A DNA stretch of 64,000 bases from NCBI RefSeq assembly GCF_000717475.1, contig NZ_JPIK01000028.1, positions 41,623-105,622 of the forward strand, written 5' to 3'. Position numbers and translations under genes: made by a program. The notes under the pieces were generated by a model, which was not told the DNA's origin, did no database searches, and worked only from the letters and a program-made list of their open reading frames with translations. This stretch comes from Desulfonatronum thiodismutans. Lineage in GTDB: Bacteria > Desulfobacterota > Desulfovibrionia > Desulfovibrionales > Desulfonatronaceae. Of the stretch, positions 42,116 through 51,325 are shown one piece after another (the first letter of the stretch is position 1; each line of letters starts with the position of its first letter).

Positions 42116-42643
42116 CTACTCCTCCGCTTGCGTTGCTTCGATGGCTGATTCGGTCGTCTCGACTGCAGCAGCTACCGAAGCTTCGGCCTGGTCCGCATCG
42201 TGACGCACCACGGCAACCTGAAGCTGGGCCCGAATGTCCTGATACACCCGGACTTCAACGGTGTACTCGCCCAGAGCTCGCAACGGCTCGTTGAGCAGGA
42301 TGGTCTTCTTGTCCACGTCCAGGCCGTAAGCCGTTTGCAACAGATCGGCGATGTTCCCGGAGGTCACCGAACCGTAGAGCCTGTCGCCTTCGCCGACGCG
42401 CACGGGAATCCGCAACGCCACGGCGCTGATCTTGTCGGCCAGCTCCTGAGCCGCGAAGCGCACGGCGTCAAGTTTTTCCTGAAGTTTTTTCCGCTCCAAC
42501 TCAAAGCGTTTTTTATTGGCCGGAGTGGCCAGCATGGCCAGCCCTTGAGGAATCAAGTAGTTGCGGCCATACCCGGGCTTGACGTCGACCACTTGGCCGA
42601 GAGCGCCCAGGTTGTCCATATTCGTACGCAAAATGACTTCCAT
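42116..42643 (-). CDS. rplI: 50S ribosomal protein L9
   Basis: The protein has 175 residues, starts MEVILRTNMDNLGALGQVV and has the L9 signature VDVKPGYGRNYLIPQGLA, a long connecting helix and a C-terminal RNA-binding domain. An extra acidic and alanine-rich tail (DQAEASVAAAVETTESAIEA) follows, making it longer than the usual 148-150 residues. AGGAGGGAG precedes the ATG at 42641-42643; the frame's two earlier codons are not used. It lies in the classical S6-S18-L9 operon. Confidence 0.97.
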   Translation of the reverse strand: MEVILRTNMDNLGALGQVVDVKPGYGRNYLIPQGLAMLATPANKKRFELERKKLQEKLDAVRFAAQELADKISAVALRIPVRVGEGDRLYGSVTSGNIADLLQTAYGLDVDKKTILLNEPLRALGEYTVEVRVYQDIRAQLQVAVVRHDADQAEASVAAAVETTESAIEATQAEE

Positions 42644-42656
42644 AACCAACTCCCTC

Positions 42657-42917
42657 CTAGCCGGTGGTCCGTTTCATGGCCTCAACGCTGTGCGTGGCCG
42701 TGTAGAACATCAGAGCCATCTGCCGGGCGCGCTTGATTTCCGTGGTCAATTCCCGCTGGTGCTTGGCGCAGGTTCCTGTCACGCGACGGGCAATGATCTT
42801 GCCCCGCTCGTTGACGAAGTCCCGCAGCAGGTCGGGGCGCTTGTAGTCCATCTTCAGATCCTTGGACGCGCAGAATCGACAAAACTTTTTCCGGGGGGTG
42901 AACTTTCTGAATGCCAT
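42657..42917 (-). CDS. rpsR: 30S ribosomal protein S18
   Basis: This 86-residue protein starts MAFRKFTPRKKFCRFCASKD and contains the S18 core (DLLRDFVNERGKIIARRVTGTCAKHQRELTTEIKRARQMALMFYT). The CRFC and later cysteine of the zinc-type S18 are retained. It is two bases after rpsF and 13 bp before rplI, so the three are co-translated from one mRNA. Confidence 0.98.
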   Translation of the reverse strand: MAFRKFTPRKKFCRFCASKDLKMDYKRPDLLRDFVNERGKIIARRVTGTCAKHQRELTTEIKRARQMALMFYTATHSVEAMKRTTG

Positions 42918-42919
42918 GT

Positions 42920-43231
42920 TCAGTTCTCCTTGGGTTCTTCGTAGGTATCGGCCAGTTTCACGGAAAGAAACTTATACAGTCCTTCCGTGATCCGCAGATT
43001 CCGCTCCATCTCCGCGACAACCGTGCCCGAGGCCGCGTATTCCAGACGGAAATAGTGCCCGCGGGTCTGCTTGCGCACCGGATAAGCCAAGGCCCGCATC
43101 CCCCAGTCGTCCTCCGCCAGGATCTTGCCGCCGTCCCGCTGCACAATGGCAGCCATTCCGGCAACGATCTCCTGACGACGCTCTCCCGGCATTTCCGGGC
43201 TAAAGAGCATCAATGTTTCATAGTGCCGCAT
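42920..43231 (-). CDS. rpsF: 30S ribosomal protein S6
   Basis: This 103-residue protein starts MRHYETLMLFSPEMPGERRQ and shows the S6 core (DWGMRALAYPVRKQTRGHYFRLEYAASG, LRITEGLYKFLSVKL). A strong AAGGAGGAGA site precedes the ATG at 43229-43231; the frame is open for 23 more codons, which I reject as leader sequence. It heads the rpsF-rpsR-rplI-dnaB unit, with a probable promoter at 43296-43325. Confidence 0.98.
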   Translation of the reverse strand: MRHYETLMLFSPEMPGERRQEIVAGMAAIVQRDGGKILAEDDWGMRALAYPVRKQTRGHYFRLEYAASGTVVAEMERNLRITEGLYKFLSVKLADTYEEPKEN

Positions 43232-43295
43232 GATCGTCTCCTCCTTGCGGTCTAATTCGGCCCTGGCCCCCAAGGCCAGAGCAAGGAAAAGAGGA

Positions 43296-43325
43296 GACAT
43301 AAACCCTGTGCTCTTGTCTTGTCAA
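43296..43325 (-). promoter_or_regulatory. Putative sigma-70 promoter of rpsF operon
   Basis: On the minus strand TTGACA is followed after 18 bases by TATGTC. The -35 is perfect, the -10 moderate. The predicted start is about 55 bases before the rpsF ATG. Confidence 0.45.
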
Positions 43326-43482
43326 TCAAGTTCGCGACGCTCACACGCGGAACTCGGTTGAGCAGCGGTCAGCACGCCCAGGCAATGTTCACGTATGTTC
43401 GTGATCGACAGAGGAGAACAAAGTTGAAGCGCCGGATGCTTTTCACGAACGTGAACGGTCACGGCGTTGGGCTTCATGCCAT

Positions 43483-43506
43483 AAAAAAGGCCCCGATTCC
43501 GGGGCC
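43483..43506 (-). terminator. Terminator of the PEP synthase gene
   Basis: On the minus strand GGCCCCG - GAAT - CGGGGCC is followed by six T. It stands 65 bp after the PEP synthase stop codon. Confidence 0.88.
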
Positions 43507-43570
43507 TTTCTCATTTCGTTCGTTCAAACCAACGTGATGTCGGAGAGGATAACAAGGGAAAACCGACAGT

Positions 43571-46500
43571 CTAACCAGCGTGGCTATACCTGGCCCGCTG
43601 CTCGCGCAAGGCCGCGACCTGTTCTTCATACGACTGGAACCCGGAATGGCGCAGGGCGTCCAGGACGGTCTCCTCCCAATCCCAGTTGGCGTAGATCGCC
43701 GGCTTGTGGAAGAGCCGCCGGAATTGATCGATCTCTTGACGCAGGAAATCCTCTCGGGGTTTGCCGATCTGATCCTGAAGTTGTTCGTGCAGCCGGGTCA
43801 TTTCGCCCTCGAACCAATCCATCAAGTCCTTGGCCGTGCGGTTCTTCTTCAGAATATGGTCGTATTTGTTCTCGGCCATGACCTTTTTCAAGCGTTCCAG
43901 ATGCTGTTCCTTGAGCCACACGCCCAGTTTTTCAACGGGGATCTCTTCGGCTTCCAGTTCGGCGACATCTTTTTTGGTCTGGGCGTAGGTGTCCGGCACC
44001 ACGGAGGCAGAGACAATGCCGGCGATGCAGACCAGACCACGGATGATCTTGCTGTTGGAAACGCCCTGCCCGCAGAACCCGACTTTTTTGCCGAACTTCT
44101 GGCCGGTGAAGATCGTGCTCAGAATGGCCCAGACCACGGCCGGATCTTCCTCGTCGTAGATGTGCCGTAACCGCGGGTTGTCCCGGTCCGTACCCAGCAC
44201 CAACTGGGTCATATCGTTGGAGCCGATGGAAAAGCCGTCGAACTCCTGGATGAATTGCTTGGTCAGGATCGCGTTGCTGGGGATTTCGGACATCAGGATG
44301 ATCTTCAGGCCGTCGTCCCCGGATTTAAGGTTGTGGACGCCTTCCAGGTAGCGGCGCATGCTGCGGGCCTCTTCCAGGGTGCGCACGAAGGGCAGCATCA
44401 GATTCAGGTTTTTGCCGCCGAAAATCCCCCGGGCCTGTTTGAAGGACTCAATCTCCCAGTCATGGATGTTGCGGGAGACACCCCGGAAGCCGAGCATCGG
44501 ATTGTCTTCCATGGACTCGAAAAGCAGGCCGCCCATCAAATTTCGGTACTCGTTGGTCTTGTAGTCCGTGGTCCGGTAGATGATCTCCTTGCCGTAAAAG
44601 GCCATGGCGAACAGGGAAAGACCCTGGGCCAGGGTCTGAATGTAGTGTTCCTTGCCGGACCGATACCCCCTGGAACGAATCAGATCCTTGATCCGTTGCG
44701 GCAGGGTGCGCACCTCTTCCCGCTCCCGCTCCAGGCCGGAACGCAACGCCACTTCCGTGCGCATGGCGTCGATGCGTTTCATGATGTCCACGACCACCGG
44801 CTCGTCCTTGATCCGCTGGATAATCCCCTGGACCCTGTCCTCGATTTCCTGACGATGCTTGAGTCGTTCTTCATCCAGCCCGTGGGTGCTGTCGAGCAAC
44901 TCCGAGAAGCCCATGATCGTAATCACGTGCTCGCGCAGATCCGGAGCGGTTTTCAGTTGCTCCAGCTTGTGGGAAGCCAGTTCCAGATGCTCGTTCAGCT
45001 TAACGTCCAGGTCCCGCAATTGCCGGTGGATGGCCAGAACCTGATCCGTGCCTTTGTCCCCGCCTTTCTCGGTGAGGGTTTCGATCTCCTTGCTCAGACC
45101 GGTGATGATGCCCACGTACTGGCGTAATTTAAGATCAAAGGTGATGATCCCCTGGGTCAACTGCTCCCGAACCAGCTTGGTCAACTCGTTGTTCAGTTCG
45201 GTCAGCTTCTTGTCCACCAGACCCTGCAGTTGGCCGTTGTCGTAGGCTTCCAGGGCCAGGGGATGAACCCCGACGCTGCCCAGCATGAACTCGGCGCGGA
45301 GTAAGCCGACTTCGAAATCCGGCAGTTCCCGCAACCTGGACAAAAAGAGCGCCTGGTCCACGTCGGCCAGAATCAGGCCGATCTTGGTCTTGGTCTTCGG
45401 CAAGGCGCTGACGTCGATCTCCCCGCCCACCTCAACCAGAGGCAGCAAACCTCGATAGGCCCGCCCGCGGGAGCCGTCCACGGTCACTTCCTGGCCGTCC
45501 AACCCCTGGAGCGTCTCCAGGCGCTGAATGCCGATCACCGCGGGAATCCCCAACTCACGAGAAGTAATGGCCGCGTGACTGGTGTCCCCGCCGGCATCAG
45601 CGAGAATGGCCGAGGCGATCCGCATTCCGGGCACCATGTCCGGGTCGGTCCGGTCAGCGGCCAGAATGTCGCCCTTGGTGATCTTGTTCAGTTCCAGAGC
45701 AGAGCGCAAAAAGCGGACGATTCCTTGCCCCGCGCCGCGGGACGCACCGTTGCCCTCCAGGATGAGTTCGGCTTTCTGGATGGCGGACGGATCTACCTCC
45801 AGCCGACGCATGAAGATCGTATGCGGATGCTTCTCCAGTTCCTCGTTCCAGCGGGTCTCCGGCCGGGCCTGGACGAACCAGATTCGGTCCGAACTGTCGA
45901 TGCAGAACTCGGTGTCCGTGATCATTCCGCCGTAGCTCTTGCTGATGCAGCGCACGCCCCTGGCCAGTTCCTCGGCCTGAGCCAGGGAGAGGGACCAGCG
46001 GAAGACCTCTTCGATGGGGACGTCCGCGGTGACGGTGCCGGCCCCTTTTTCCGCGTAAATGATCTTCTTGGTCTTGAAGCCCATGTAGCGCAGTACGATC
46101 TCCACACCGTCGTCGCGCTGAAACACGTAGAACTTGTCCGGAGTGACCATTCCGCTGACCACGGCCTCACCCAGGCCGTAGCTGGCGTCAATGGAGACTA
46201 GGTCGTGACGATCCGTACCCCGACAGCCCGTGGAAGTGTCCGCGCTGAAGGCTGTTCCGGAGATCATCGGATTGATCATCCGCATGATGCACACGGACAG
46301 GGACGTGTTCTCGATGGCCCATTCCTTCTTGGCGTTCTCCACGATGGACTCGTCCCCGGTACGTTCCGCCAGGGCGACCATGTCCAGGATGGCTTCCCGG
46401 CGATAGGTCATGCTCCGCAGGTTGTAGGCCGAGGCGCAGTCCCACTGGTAGGCTTCCACCACGGACTGCTCGCCGACGATGTTCAGGTAAGTGTCCTGCA

Positions 46501-47194
46501 ACCCGGCAAAGGCCTTCTTGCGGCTGTCCTCTCCGGCGGCTGACGAGCGCACGGCCACGGGGATGTTCTCCAGGCCGGCTTCCTTGCAGATGTCCGTGTA
46601 GGACTGCTTGACGGCGTCCTCCAGATCCGCGGGCATCTGAACGGCCAAAATGGCCACCTGGACCAGCACGGAACGCTTGCGAAGCTGGTCAATACCCTCG
46701 GGAGAGACGGCAAATCCTTCAACGATGTTGTTGATGAAGGTCCTCAGTTTGACCTGACTCTCTTTCCCTTTCTCGGAATCCTTGATCTGCTTGGCCAAAC
46801 GGCGCACAAGGTGCCTGATGAATTCCGGGTCTTTGTTGATGTCGGAATCATTCCAGTTGATCCGGTCGTACTCCTTGTCCACGGAGGACCGGATCAATGC
46901 CGCGTTGACCTTGGTCTCATCAAGCAGCCTATGAAAGACAATGGATGATATGGCCCTGAACTGAGGGGCGCGGATGTTCTCGACCTGACTGATCAGGGCG
47001 GTGTTGTAGTTCTTCCCTCCCACCAGCAATTCCGCGGGTTCGCCCAGCGTGACGATGTCTTCGCCGGTCAGGACGAGTTTCTTCTCAATTACCGCGATCT
47101 CGGCCTTTTTCGCCCCCTTGGCGGCTTTGACCTCGGCATCGGCGACGGCGGTCTCCTTGGCGGGTGAACCTTTATCCTTGTCTGATTTGGCCAT
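43571..47194 (-). CDS. ppsA: Phosphoenolpyruvate synthase-type enzyme (long form)
   Basis: The 1207-residue protein has a low-complexity Lys/Ala-rich N-terminus (1-35), a PPDK/PEP-synthase ATP-binding domain (about 180-480; IPVAVRSSAAGEDSRKKAFAGLQDTYLN in outline), the phosphohistidine domain with H540 in GGDTSHAAITSRELGIPAV, and a C-terminal PEP/pyruvate TIM barrel with LMLPFVRTLEEA, IGSNDMTQLVLGTDRDN and catalytic C1041 in VGFCGQGVSN. Between them, about 650-880, is a long helical insertion absent from the E. coli enzyme. It should convert pyruvate plus ATP to PEP. The ATG at 47192-47194 has AGGAGG upstream. It lies 189 bp after pyruvate carboxylase, the same pairing as in D. vulgaris. Pyruvate phosphate dikinase activity cannot be excluded. 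Confidence 0.92.
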   Translation of the reverse strand: MAKSDKDKGSPAKETAVADAEVKAAKGAKKAEIAVIEKKLVLTGEDIVTLGEPAELLVGGKNYNTALISQVENIRAPQFRAISSIVFHRLLDETKVNAALIRSSVDKEYDRINWNDSDINKDPEFIRHLVRRLAKQIKDSEKGKESQVKLRTFINNIVEGFAVSPEGIDQLRKRSVLVQVAILAVQMPADLEDAVKQSYTDICKEAGLENIPVAVRSSAAGEDSRKKAFAGLQDTYLNIVGEQSVVEAYQWDCASAYNLRSMTYRREAILDMVALAERTGDESIVENAKKEWAIENTSLSVCIMRMINPMISGTAFSADTSTGCRGTDRHDLVSIDASYGLGEAVVSGMVTPDKFYVFQRDDGVEIVLRYMGFKTKKIIYAEKGAGTVTADVPIEEVFRWSLSLAQAEELARGVRCISKSYGGMITDTEFCIDSSDRIWFVQARPETRWNEELEKHPHTIFMRRLEVDPSAIQKAELILEGNGASRGAGQGIVRFLRSALELNKITKGDILAADRTDPDMVPGMRIASAILADAGGDTSHAAITSRELGIPAVIGIQRLETLQGLDGQEVTVDGSRGRAYRGLLPLVEVGGEIDVSALPKTKTKIGLILADVDQALFLSRLRELPDFEVGLLRAEFMLGSVGVHPLALEAYDNGQLQGLVDKKLTELNNELTKLVREQLTQGIITFDLKLRQYVGIITGLSKEIETLTEKGGDKGTDQVLAIHRQLRDLDVKLNEHLELASHKLEQLKTAPDLREHVITIMGFSELLDSTHGLDEERLKHRQEIEDRVQGIIQRIKDEPVVVDIMKRIDAMRTEVALRSGLEREREEVRTLPQRIKDLIRSRGYRSGKEHYIQTLAQGLSLFAMAFYGKEIIYRTTDYKTNEYRNLMGGLLFESMEDNPMLGFRGVSRNIHDWEIESFKQARGIFGGKNLNLMLPFVRTLEEARSMRRYLEGVHNLKSGDDGLKIILMSEIPSNAILTKQFIQEFDGFSIGSNDMTQLVLGTDRDNPRLRHIYDEEDPAVVWAILSTIFTGQKFGKKVGFCGQGVSNSKIIRGLVCIAGIVSASVVPDTYAQTKKDVAELEAEEIPVEKLGVWLKEQHLERLKKVMAENKYDHILKKNRTAKDLMDWFEGEMTRLHEQLQDQIGKPREDFLRQEIDQFRRLFHKPAIYANWDWEETVLDALRHSGFQSYEEQVAALREQRARYSHAG

Positions 47195-47383
47195 TATCAC
47201 TCCTCCTTCACGGCACGTTCCGGCTTTACGGGCGACAACTTCATCCCGGGAAAAGGGCAGTCGGTCTCCAAGGTATTCATGTCGTGGCGATCCTCAAACA
47301 ACCCCAATATCTCAACATGCAACTACCGCTGTACACTTAGCGTTTCAAATCGCGCGAAGTCAATCCGCGCGACGCCTTGCAGG

Positions 47384-50300
47384 TCAGCCTTCCTGACCGT
47401 GTTGATGACCGCAGGACGGACAAAAGTTCACCTCTTCCAAAAGGGGCAACGGGCAGGAGCAACCGCCGCACAGACGCGGCATGTCGCTGAGTTCCACCAG
47501 CAGCTCGCCTTCGCGCACCGGAACCATCTTGCGGTCCTCGGTGAAGTTGGCGAATTTCAGGACACGCTTCACCTGGCCGTTGACCGGAGAAAGGATCGAC
47601 TTTTCCTGCTTCATGACGGAAATGTTGAACAACTCCTCACCTTGATGGACCACGTCACCGGGCTTGACGTGCATCACCCAGAGATCCCCGTTGCAGGGCG
47701 ATCCGACGTGGTAGGGATTGCCGGGAACGGCCATCTCCAATCCTTCCTGGACCTTGCCCGAAGCCTCGGCCACCTTGACCTGGTGGGTAAGGAACTCCGA
47801 GTCCAGGGTATAGCGAACCACGCTCACCCCCTGGGCGTCCGGGCGGGAAATGTCCAGAATCATCATGGTCCGGGGCTTGCCGTCGCTGTCCAGAAACTGC
47901 ATCTCCTGTCCGGGCTCCAGCCCCTCGAACCAGACATCCAGAGGAAGTTGGTTCGGGTCGCCGAAGCGCTGCCGGAATTCGATGGTCTTCAGCGCGTCGC
48001 CGGGATGGTTCAGGTAATTGACGAACTCTTCATGCGAGGGATCGCGCTTGATATGTTCGGACAGGGTTTGGCGTTCGGCTGCCAGGTCCACATCGACGAT
48101 GTTGTCCAGTGGGGAGACTTCCACGCGCTGGGCCAGGGCCTTGCGATAGTCCGGTCCAAAGGCGCTCTCATAGACCCAGTCCGCCGGAAAGCCCAAAGGC
48201 AGACGCCCGAACTTGCCCAGCAACAAATTGCGAAACGCGTCGTTGCTGTGCATGTACAGCTCCAGGCGGGCCCGTCGGATATCCTCGGGCAGCTCGGCCT
48301 CCGGAATGGTGGTCACGGCTTCCAATACCTGGAGCATCCTCCGAACGGCTCGCTCGCCGCCCTGCTTGAATGCCCCGGTCACGGCCAGAAACGCCGTGTT
48401 CCAGGTCACCTGGGAACCGGGGGTGACGTCGTGATAGCGGACGACTTTACGCGTTCCGGCCAGGAACTTGAGCATGTACGGCAGCAGGTGAATATAGCCC
48501 TGCTTCATCGCCCCTTCCTGAGACGACGAGGTCGCCCCGCCCGGCATGGCGTGCTCCACCACGTCGTGGTCGATGCCCTGAAAATAGGGCGCGGTGTAGC
48601 GGTCGTAGTAGGGCATGATCTGCTTGAGCACGAAGCCGCAGGTCCGGATCATCTCCTTGTTCAGGTTGGTCTTCAGACCCAGCTCGTCTTCCAGGTAGGC
48701 CGCGGTGGACAGCACCTCGCCCTGGCCGTACCAGCGCACCGCCGCGCCGATGCCCACGTCCACGATATGCGCTCCGGCCTGGGCCGCCGCTCCCACCGCC
48801 GGCACGAACAGGCCGTCGGTATAGTGCCGGTGATAATGGACCACCAGATCAGGATATTTGGTGCGAATCGCCCCCACCAGCTCGCGCATGAACCGCGGCG
48901 GGCAGACTCCGGCCATGTCCTTCAGGCCCAGGGCGAAATGCCGGGTGGCCTTGATCCGGTTCATGCCCGTAACCCCGGAAACCATGTCCAGAACTTCCTC
49001 CACCACGCCCAGATAGTGCGGGACGTCGAAGCCCTTGGCCCAGGACATCGAAATGGCCGGCTCGAAGATGTGCTCACGGGAGTTCAGCACCACCTCGGCA
49101 AAAGGACGCATATTTTCGATATGGTTCAGGAAGTCGAAGCAACGAATCACGTGGTAGTGCTCGCAGACCATTTCCCCGGTCAGACGCATCACGTTCTTGG
49201 ATTGCGGCTTGTAGCCCAGCACGTTGGTGGAGCGGATCAAAATCTGCTTCATGGTCTTGGGCGCGAACTGATTCCACTCCATGGCCTCGGTGAACGGGTA
49301 GGTCATGTTGGCCAGCATGGCTACGTGGTAGTGCGCCCCGCCGCCGTTTTCCAGGGAGAAGAAGCCGCAGTTGTCCAGGTACGGGCCGATCAGCCGATCC
49401 TCGGCCAGGCGGAAACGGTTGCCGCTGTTGGACTGGGTCAGGTCGCGGGTGGTGGTGTCCACGAAGTGGACCAGCCCGGAATCCCGGATGTAGTCCAGCA
49501 GAGCCAGCCGGTCCCCGCGGGGATAGGCGGGCTTGTGGGCGTTGAAGTCGATCTCGGGAAGCACCGGAGAAAACCGGCCCACGCGTTTGTCATGGCGGCC
49601 CCGGTATTCGCCGAGCTGGACGTAGGAATTGTAGCCGTGGGCGGAAATCTCCGCCACTAGGCGGGAAAGGCGCAAAGCCTGGGGCTCCTTGTCAACGTAT
49701 TCCAGGAGTTCAGGGGTATTGGCGATAAAGTTTGTGTCATACTCGCCGGACCGAAATTTGGGATGAAGCATGATCTGGCGGTGGAACGGGATGGTCGTCT
49801 TCACCCCGCCGACAATGTATTCCCGCAGGGCACGGCTCATGATGCCCAGAATCTTCTCCCAGTCGCGGCCATAGGCGATGAGCAGCGAGGCCGCGGAATC
49901 GTACTGGGCCGGGAACTCGTAACCCACGGAAATGCAGGAATCCACGCGGATACCCTGACTACCCGGGGAGATGTACCGGGTGAGGGTTCCGGAGTTAGGC
50001 GAAAAATTCTGCTGCGGGTCTTCGCAGTTGATGCGGACCTGCATGGCATGGTTGGACGGCAGGACGGTCTTTTTGGAGAAACGCAGCTTGGAACCGAAGG
50101 CGATGGCAATCTGCTCCTCCACCAGGTCGATCCCGTAGCGGCATTCGGTGATCCCGTGCTCCACCTGCAAGCGGGTGTTCACCTCGATCAAGTACGGGGT
50201 CGCATTCTCGTCCAGGAGGAATTCCACAGTGGCCAGCGAGTAATAGCCCACGCTGGTGGACAGTTCACAGGCGTATTTCTTCAACCGTTCCCGCAGTTCC

Positions 50301-51085
50301 GGAGTAAACTTGGGCCAGGGTGAAGGGGTGATCTCCACCAGCTTCTGGTGGTTGCGCTGCACCGTGCAGTCCCGTTCGTCCAAGGCATGGGAGTTGCCGT
50401 ACTGGTCCGCCACGATCTGGATCTCAATATGCCGCACCGAGGTCAGGAGTTTCTCCACGTACAGCCGAGGGTTACCGAAGGAGGCTTCGGCCAGAGCCGA
50501 AGCCTTGGCAAAGGCTCTCTCCAATTGCTCGGGCTTGTAGACTTCGTAGATGCCTCGGCCGCCGCCGCCGCCCTCGGCCTTGAGCATCACCGGAAATCCC
50601 AGAGAGTAGGCGATCTCTCGGGCTTCGGCCACGCTCACCGCGCCGTCGGAGCCGGGAACCACCGGCACTCCCAACCTTTTGGCCAGTTTGCGGACCTCGA
50701 CCTTGTTGCCGAGCAAATGCATGGCTTCCGGCGGAGGGCCGATAAACGTGATTCCGGCGGCGGCGCATTTCTCGGGAAAGGATTGATCCTCGGAAGCGAA
50801 GCCCCAGCCGGGATGAATGGCGATCACGCCGCGGGCCTTGGCCTTGCGGATGATCAGGTCGATATCCAGATACGCCCGAGGATTCTCCCCCAGCAGCATC
50901 AATTCCTGAGCCCCGGCGGTGAACGGCGCGGTCTTGTCCACGTCCGTGGCCGTCATGATCGGTATGGCGTGAAATACCTCCTGGATGGAACGGACGATCC
51001 TTCGGGCCGGAATGCCCCGGTTCGCCACCAGAATCGGCTTGCCTTCAATTTCCCTGGCCACTTGTTCGAAAGTCTTGGTCGCCAT
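47384..51085 (-). CDS. pyc: Pyruvate carboxylase
   Basis: This 1233-residue single-chain enzyme makes oxaloacetate from pyruvate and bicarbonate. Domains are biotin carboxylase (ILVANRGIPARRIVRS, AEGGGGGRGIYEV, EVNTRLQVEHGITE; about 15-480), carboxyltransferase (DTTTRDLTQSNSGNRFR, ALGLKDMAGVCPP; about 540-830), the PYC_OADA domain and a biotin carrier domain (about 1090-1205) with VMKQE, biotin-accepting lysine K1159. A short tail after the carrier contains CGGC and CPSC pairs that look like a zinc ribbon. The ATG at 51083-51085 follows AGGTGAT. The adjacent birA encodes the ligase that must biotinylate it. Downstream ppsA uses the same pyruvate pool. Confidence 0.96.
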   Translation of the reverse strand: MATKTFEQVAREIEGKPILVANRGIPARRIVRSIQEVFHAIPIMTATDVDKTAPFTAGAQELMLLGENPRAYLDIDLIIRKAKARGVIAIHPGWGFASEDQSFPEKCAAAGITFIGPPPEAMHLLGNKVEVRKLAKRLGVPVVPGSDGAVSVAEAREIAYSLGFPVMLKAEGGGGGRGIYEVYKPEQLERAFAKASALAEASFGNPRLYVEKLLTSVRHIEIQIVADQYGNSHALDERDCTVQRNHQKLVEITPSPWPKFTPELRERLKKYACELSTSVGYYSLATVEFLLDENATPYLIEVNTRLQVEHGITECRYGIDLVEEQIAIAFGSKLRFSKKTVLPSNHAMQVRINCEDPQQNFSPNSGTLTRYISPGSQGIRVDSCISVGYEFPAQYDSAASLLIAYGRDWEKILGIMSRALREYIVGGVKTTIPFHRQIMLHPKFRSGEYDTNFIANTPELLEYVDKEPQALRLSRLVAEISAHGYNSYVQLGEYRGRHDKRVGRFSPVLPEIDFNAHKPAYPRGDRLALLDYIRDSGLVHFVDTTTRDLTQSNSGNRFRLAEDRLIGPYLDNCGFFSLENGGGAHYHVAMLANMTYPFTEAMEWNQFAPKTMKQILIRSTNVLGYKPQSKNVMRLTGEMVCEHYHVIRCFDFLNHIENMRPFAEVVLNSREHIFEPAISMSWAKGFDVPHYLGVVEEVLDMVSGVTGMNRIKATRHFALGLKDMAGVCPPRFMRELVGAIRTKYPDLVVHYHRHYTDGLFVPAVGAAAQAGAHIVDVGIGAAVRWYGQGEVLSTAAYLEDELGLKTNLNKEMIRTCGFVLKQIMPYYDRYTAPYFQGIDHDVVEHAMPGGATSSSQEGAMKQGYIHLLPYMLKFLAGTRKVVRYHDVTPGSQVTWNTAFLAVTGAFKQGGERAVRRMLQVLEAVTTIPEAELPEDIRRARLELYMHSNDAFRNLLLGKFGRLPLGFPADWVYESAFGPDYRKALAQRVEVSPLDNIVDVDLAAERQTLSEHIKRDPSHEEFVNYLNHPGDALKTIEFRQRFGDPNQLPLDVWFEGLEPGQEMQFLDSDGKPRTMMILDISRPDAQGVSVVRYTLDSEFLTHQVKVAEASGKVQEGLEMAVPGNPYHVGSPCNGDLWVMHVKPGDVVHQGEELFNISVMKQEKSILSPVNGQVKRVLKFANFTEDRKMVPVREGELLVELSDMPRLCGGCSCPLPLLEEVNFCPSCGHQHGQEG

Positions 51086-51210
51086 CGATCATCACCTGTA
51101 TTCAGTTATGTGGTTTGTAGTCCTGTCGCGTCGCCGTCCCAGGACATGTTCGCGTGAGATTTCCAAATCATATTCATGCCAATCAGAACGCCAACGGCAT
51201 ATTTGGGGGC

Positions 51211-51279
51211 GGGATCGGTATCGAAATCGTTCTCATAAAAAAAAGACTCATCTCCCCCGATTCCGATACTGATTCCGAC
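51211..51279. repeat. Hexamer-array hairpin (site C), upstream of pyc
   Basis: GGGATCGGTATCGAAATCG (51211-51229) and CCCCCGATTCCGATACTGAT (51255-51274) are complementary arrays of six-base units around an A-rich loop. The element lies between birA and pyc, just before the likely pyc promoter and leader. Confidence 0.72.
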
Positions 51280-51325
51280 TTTAAGTTGATCCCGTAATAT
51301 CCATTACCGCCTCCTCTCCTGGAGC

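Larger units (their letters stand above)
43232..43570. other. Spacer between rpsF and the PEP synthase gene
   Basis: This spacer contains the likely rpsF promoter (43296-43325, minus strand), a small dyad TTCACGAACGTGAACG (43442-43457) and the terminator of the PEP synthase gene (43483-43506). I see no gene. Confidence 0.6.
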
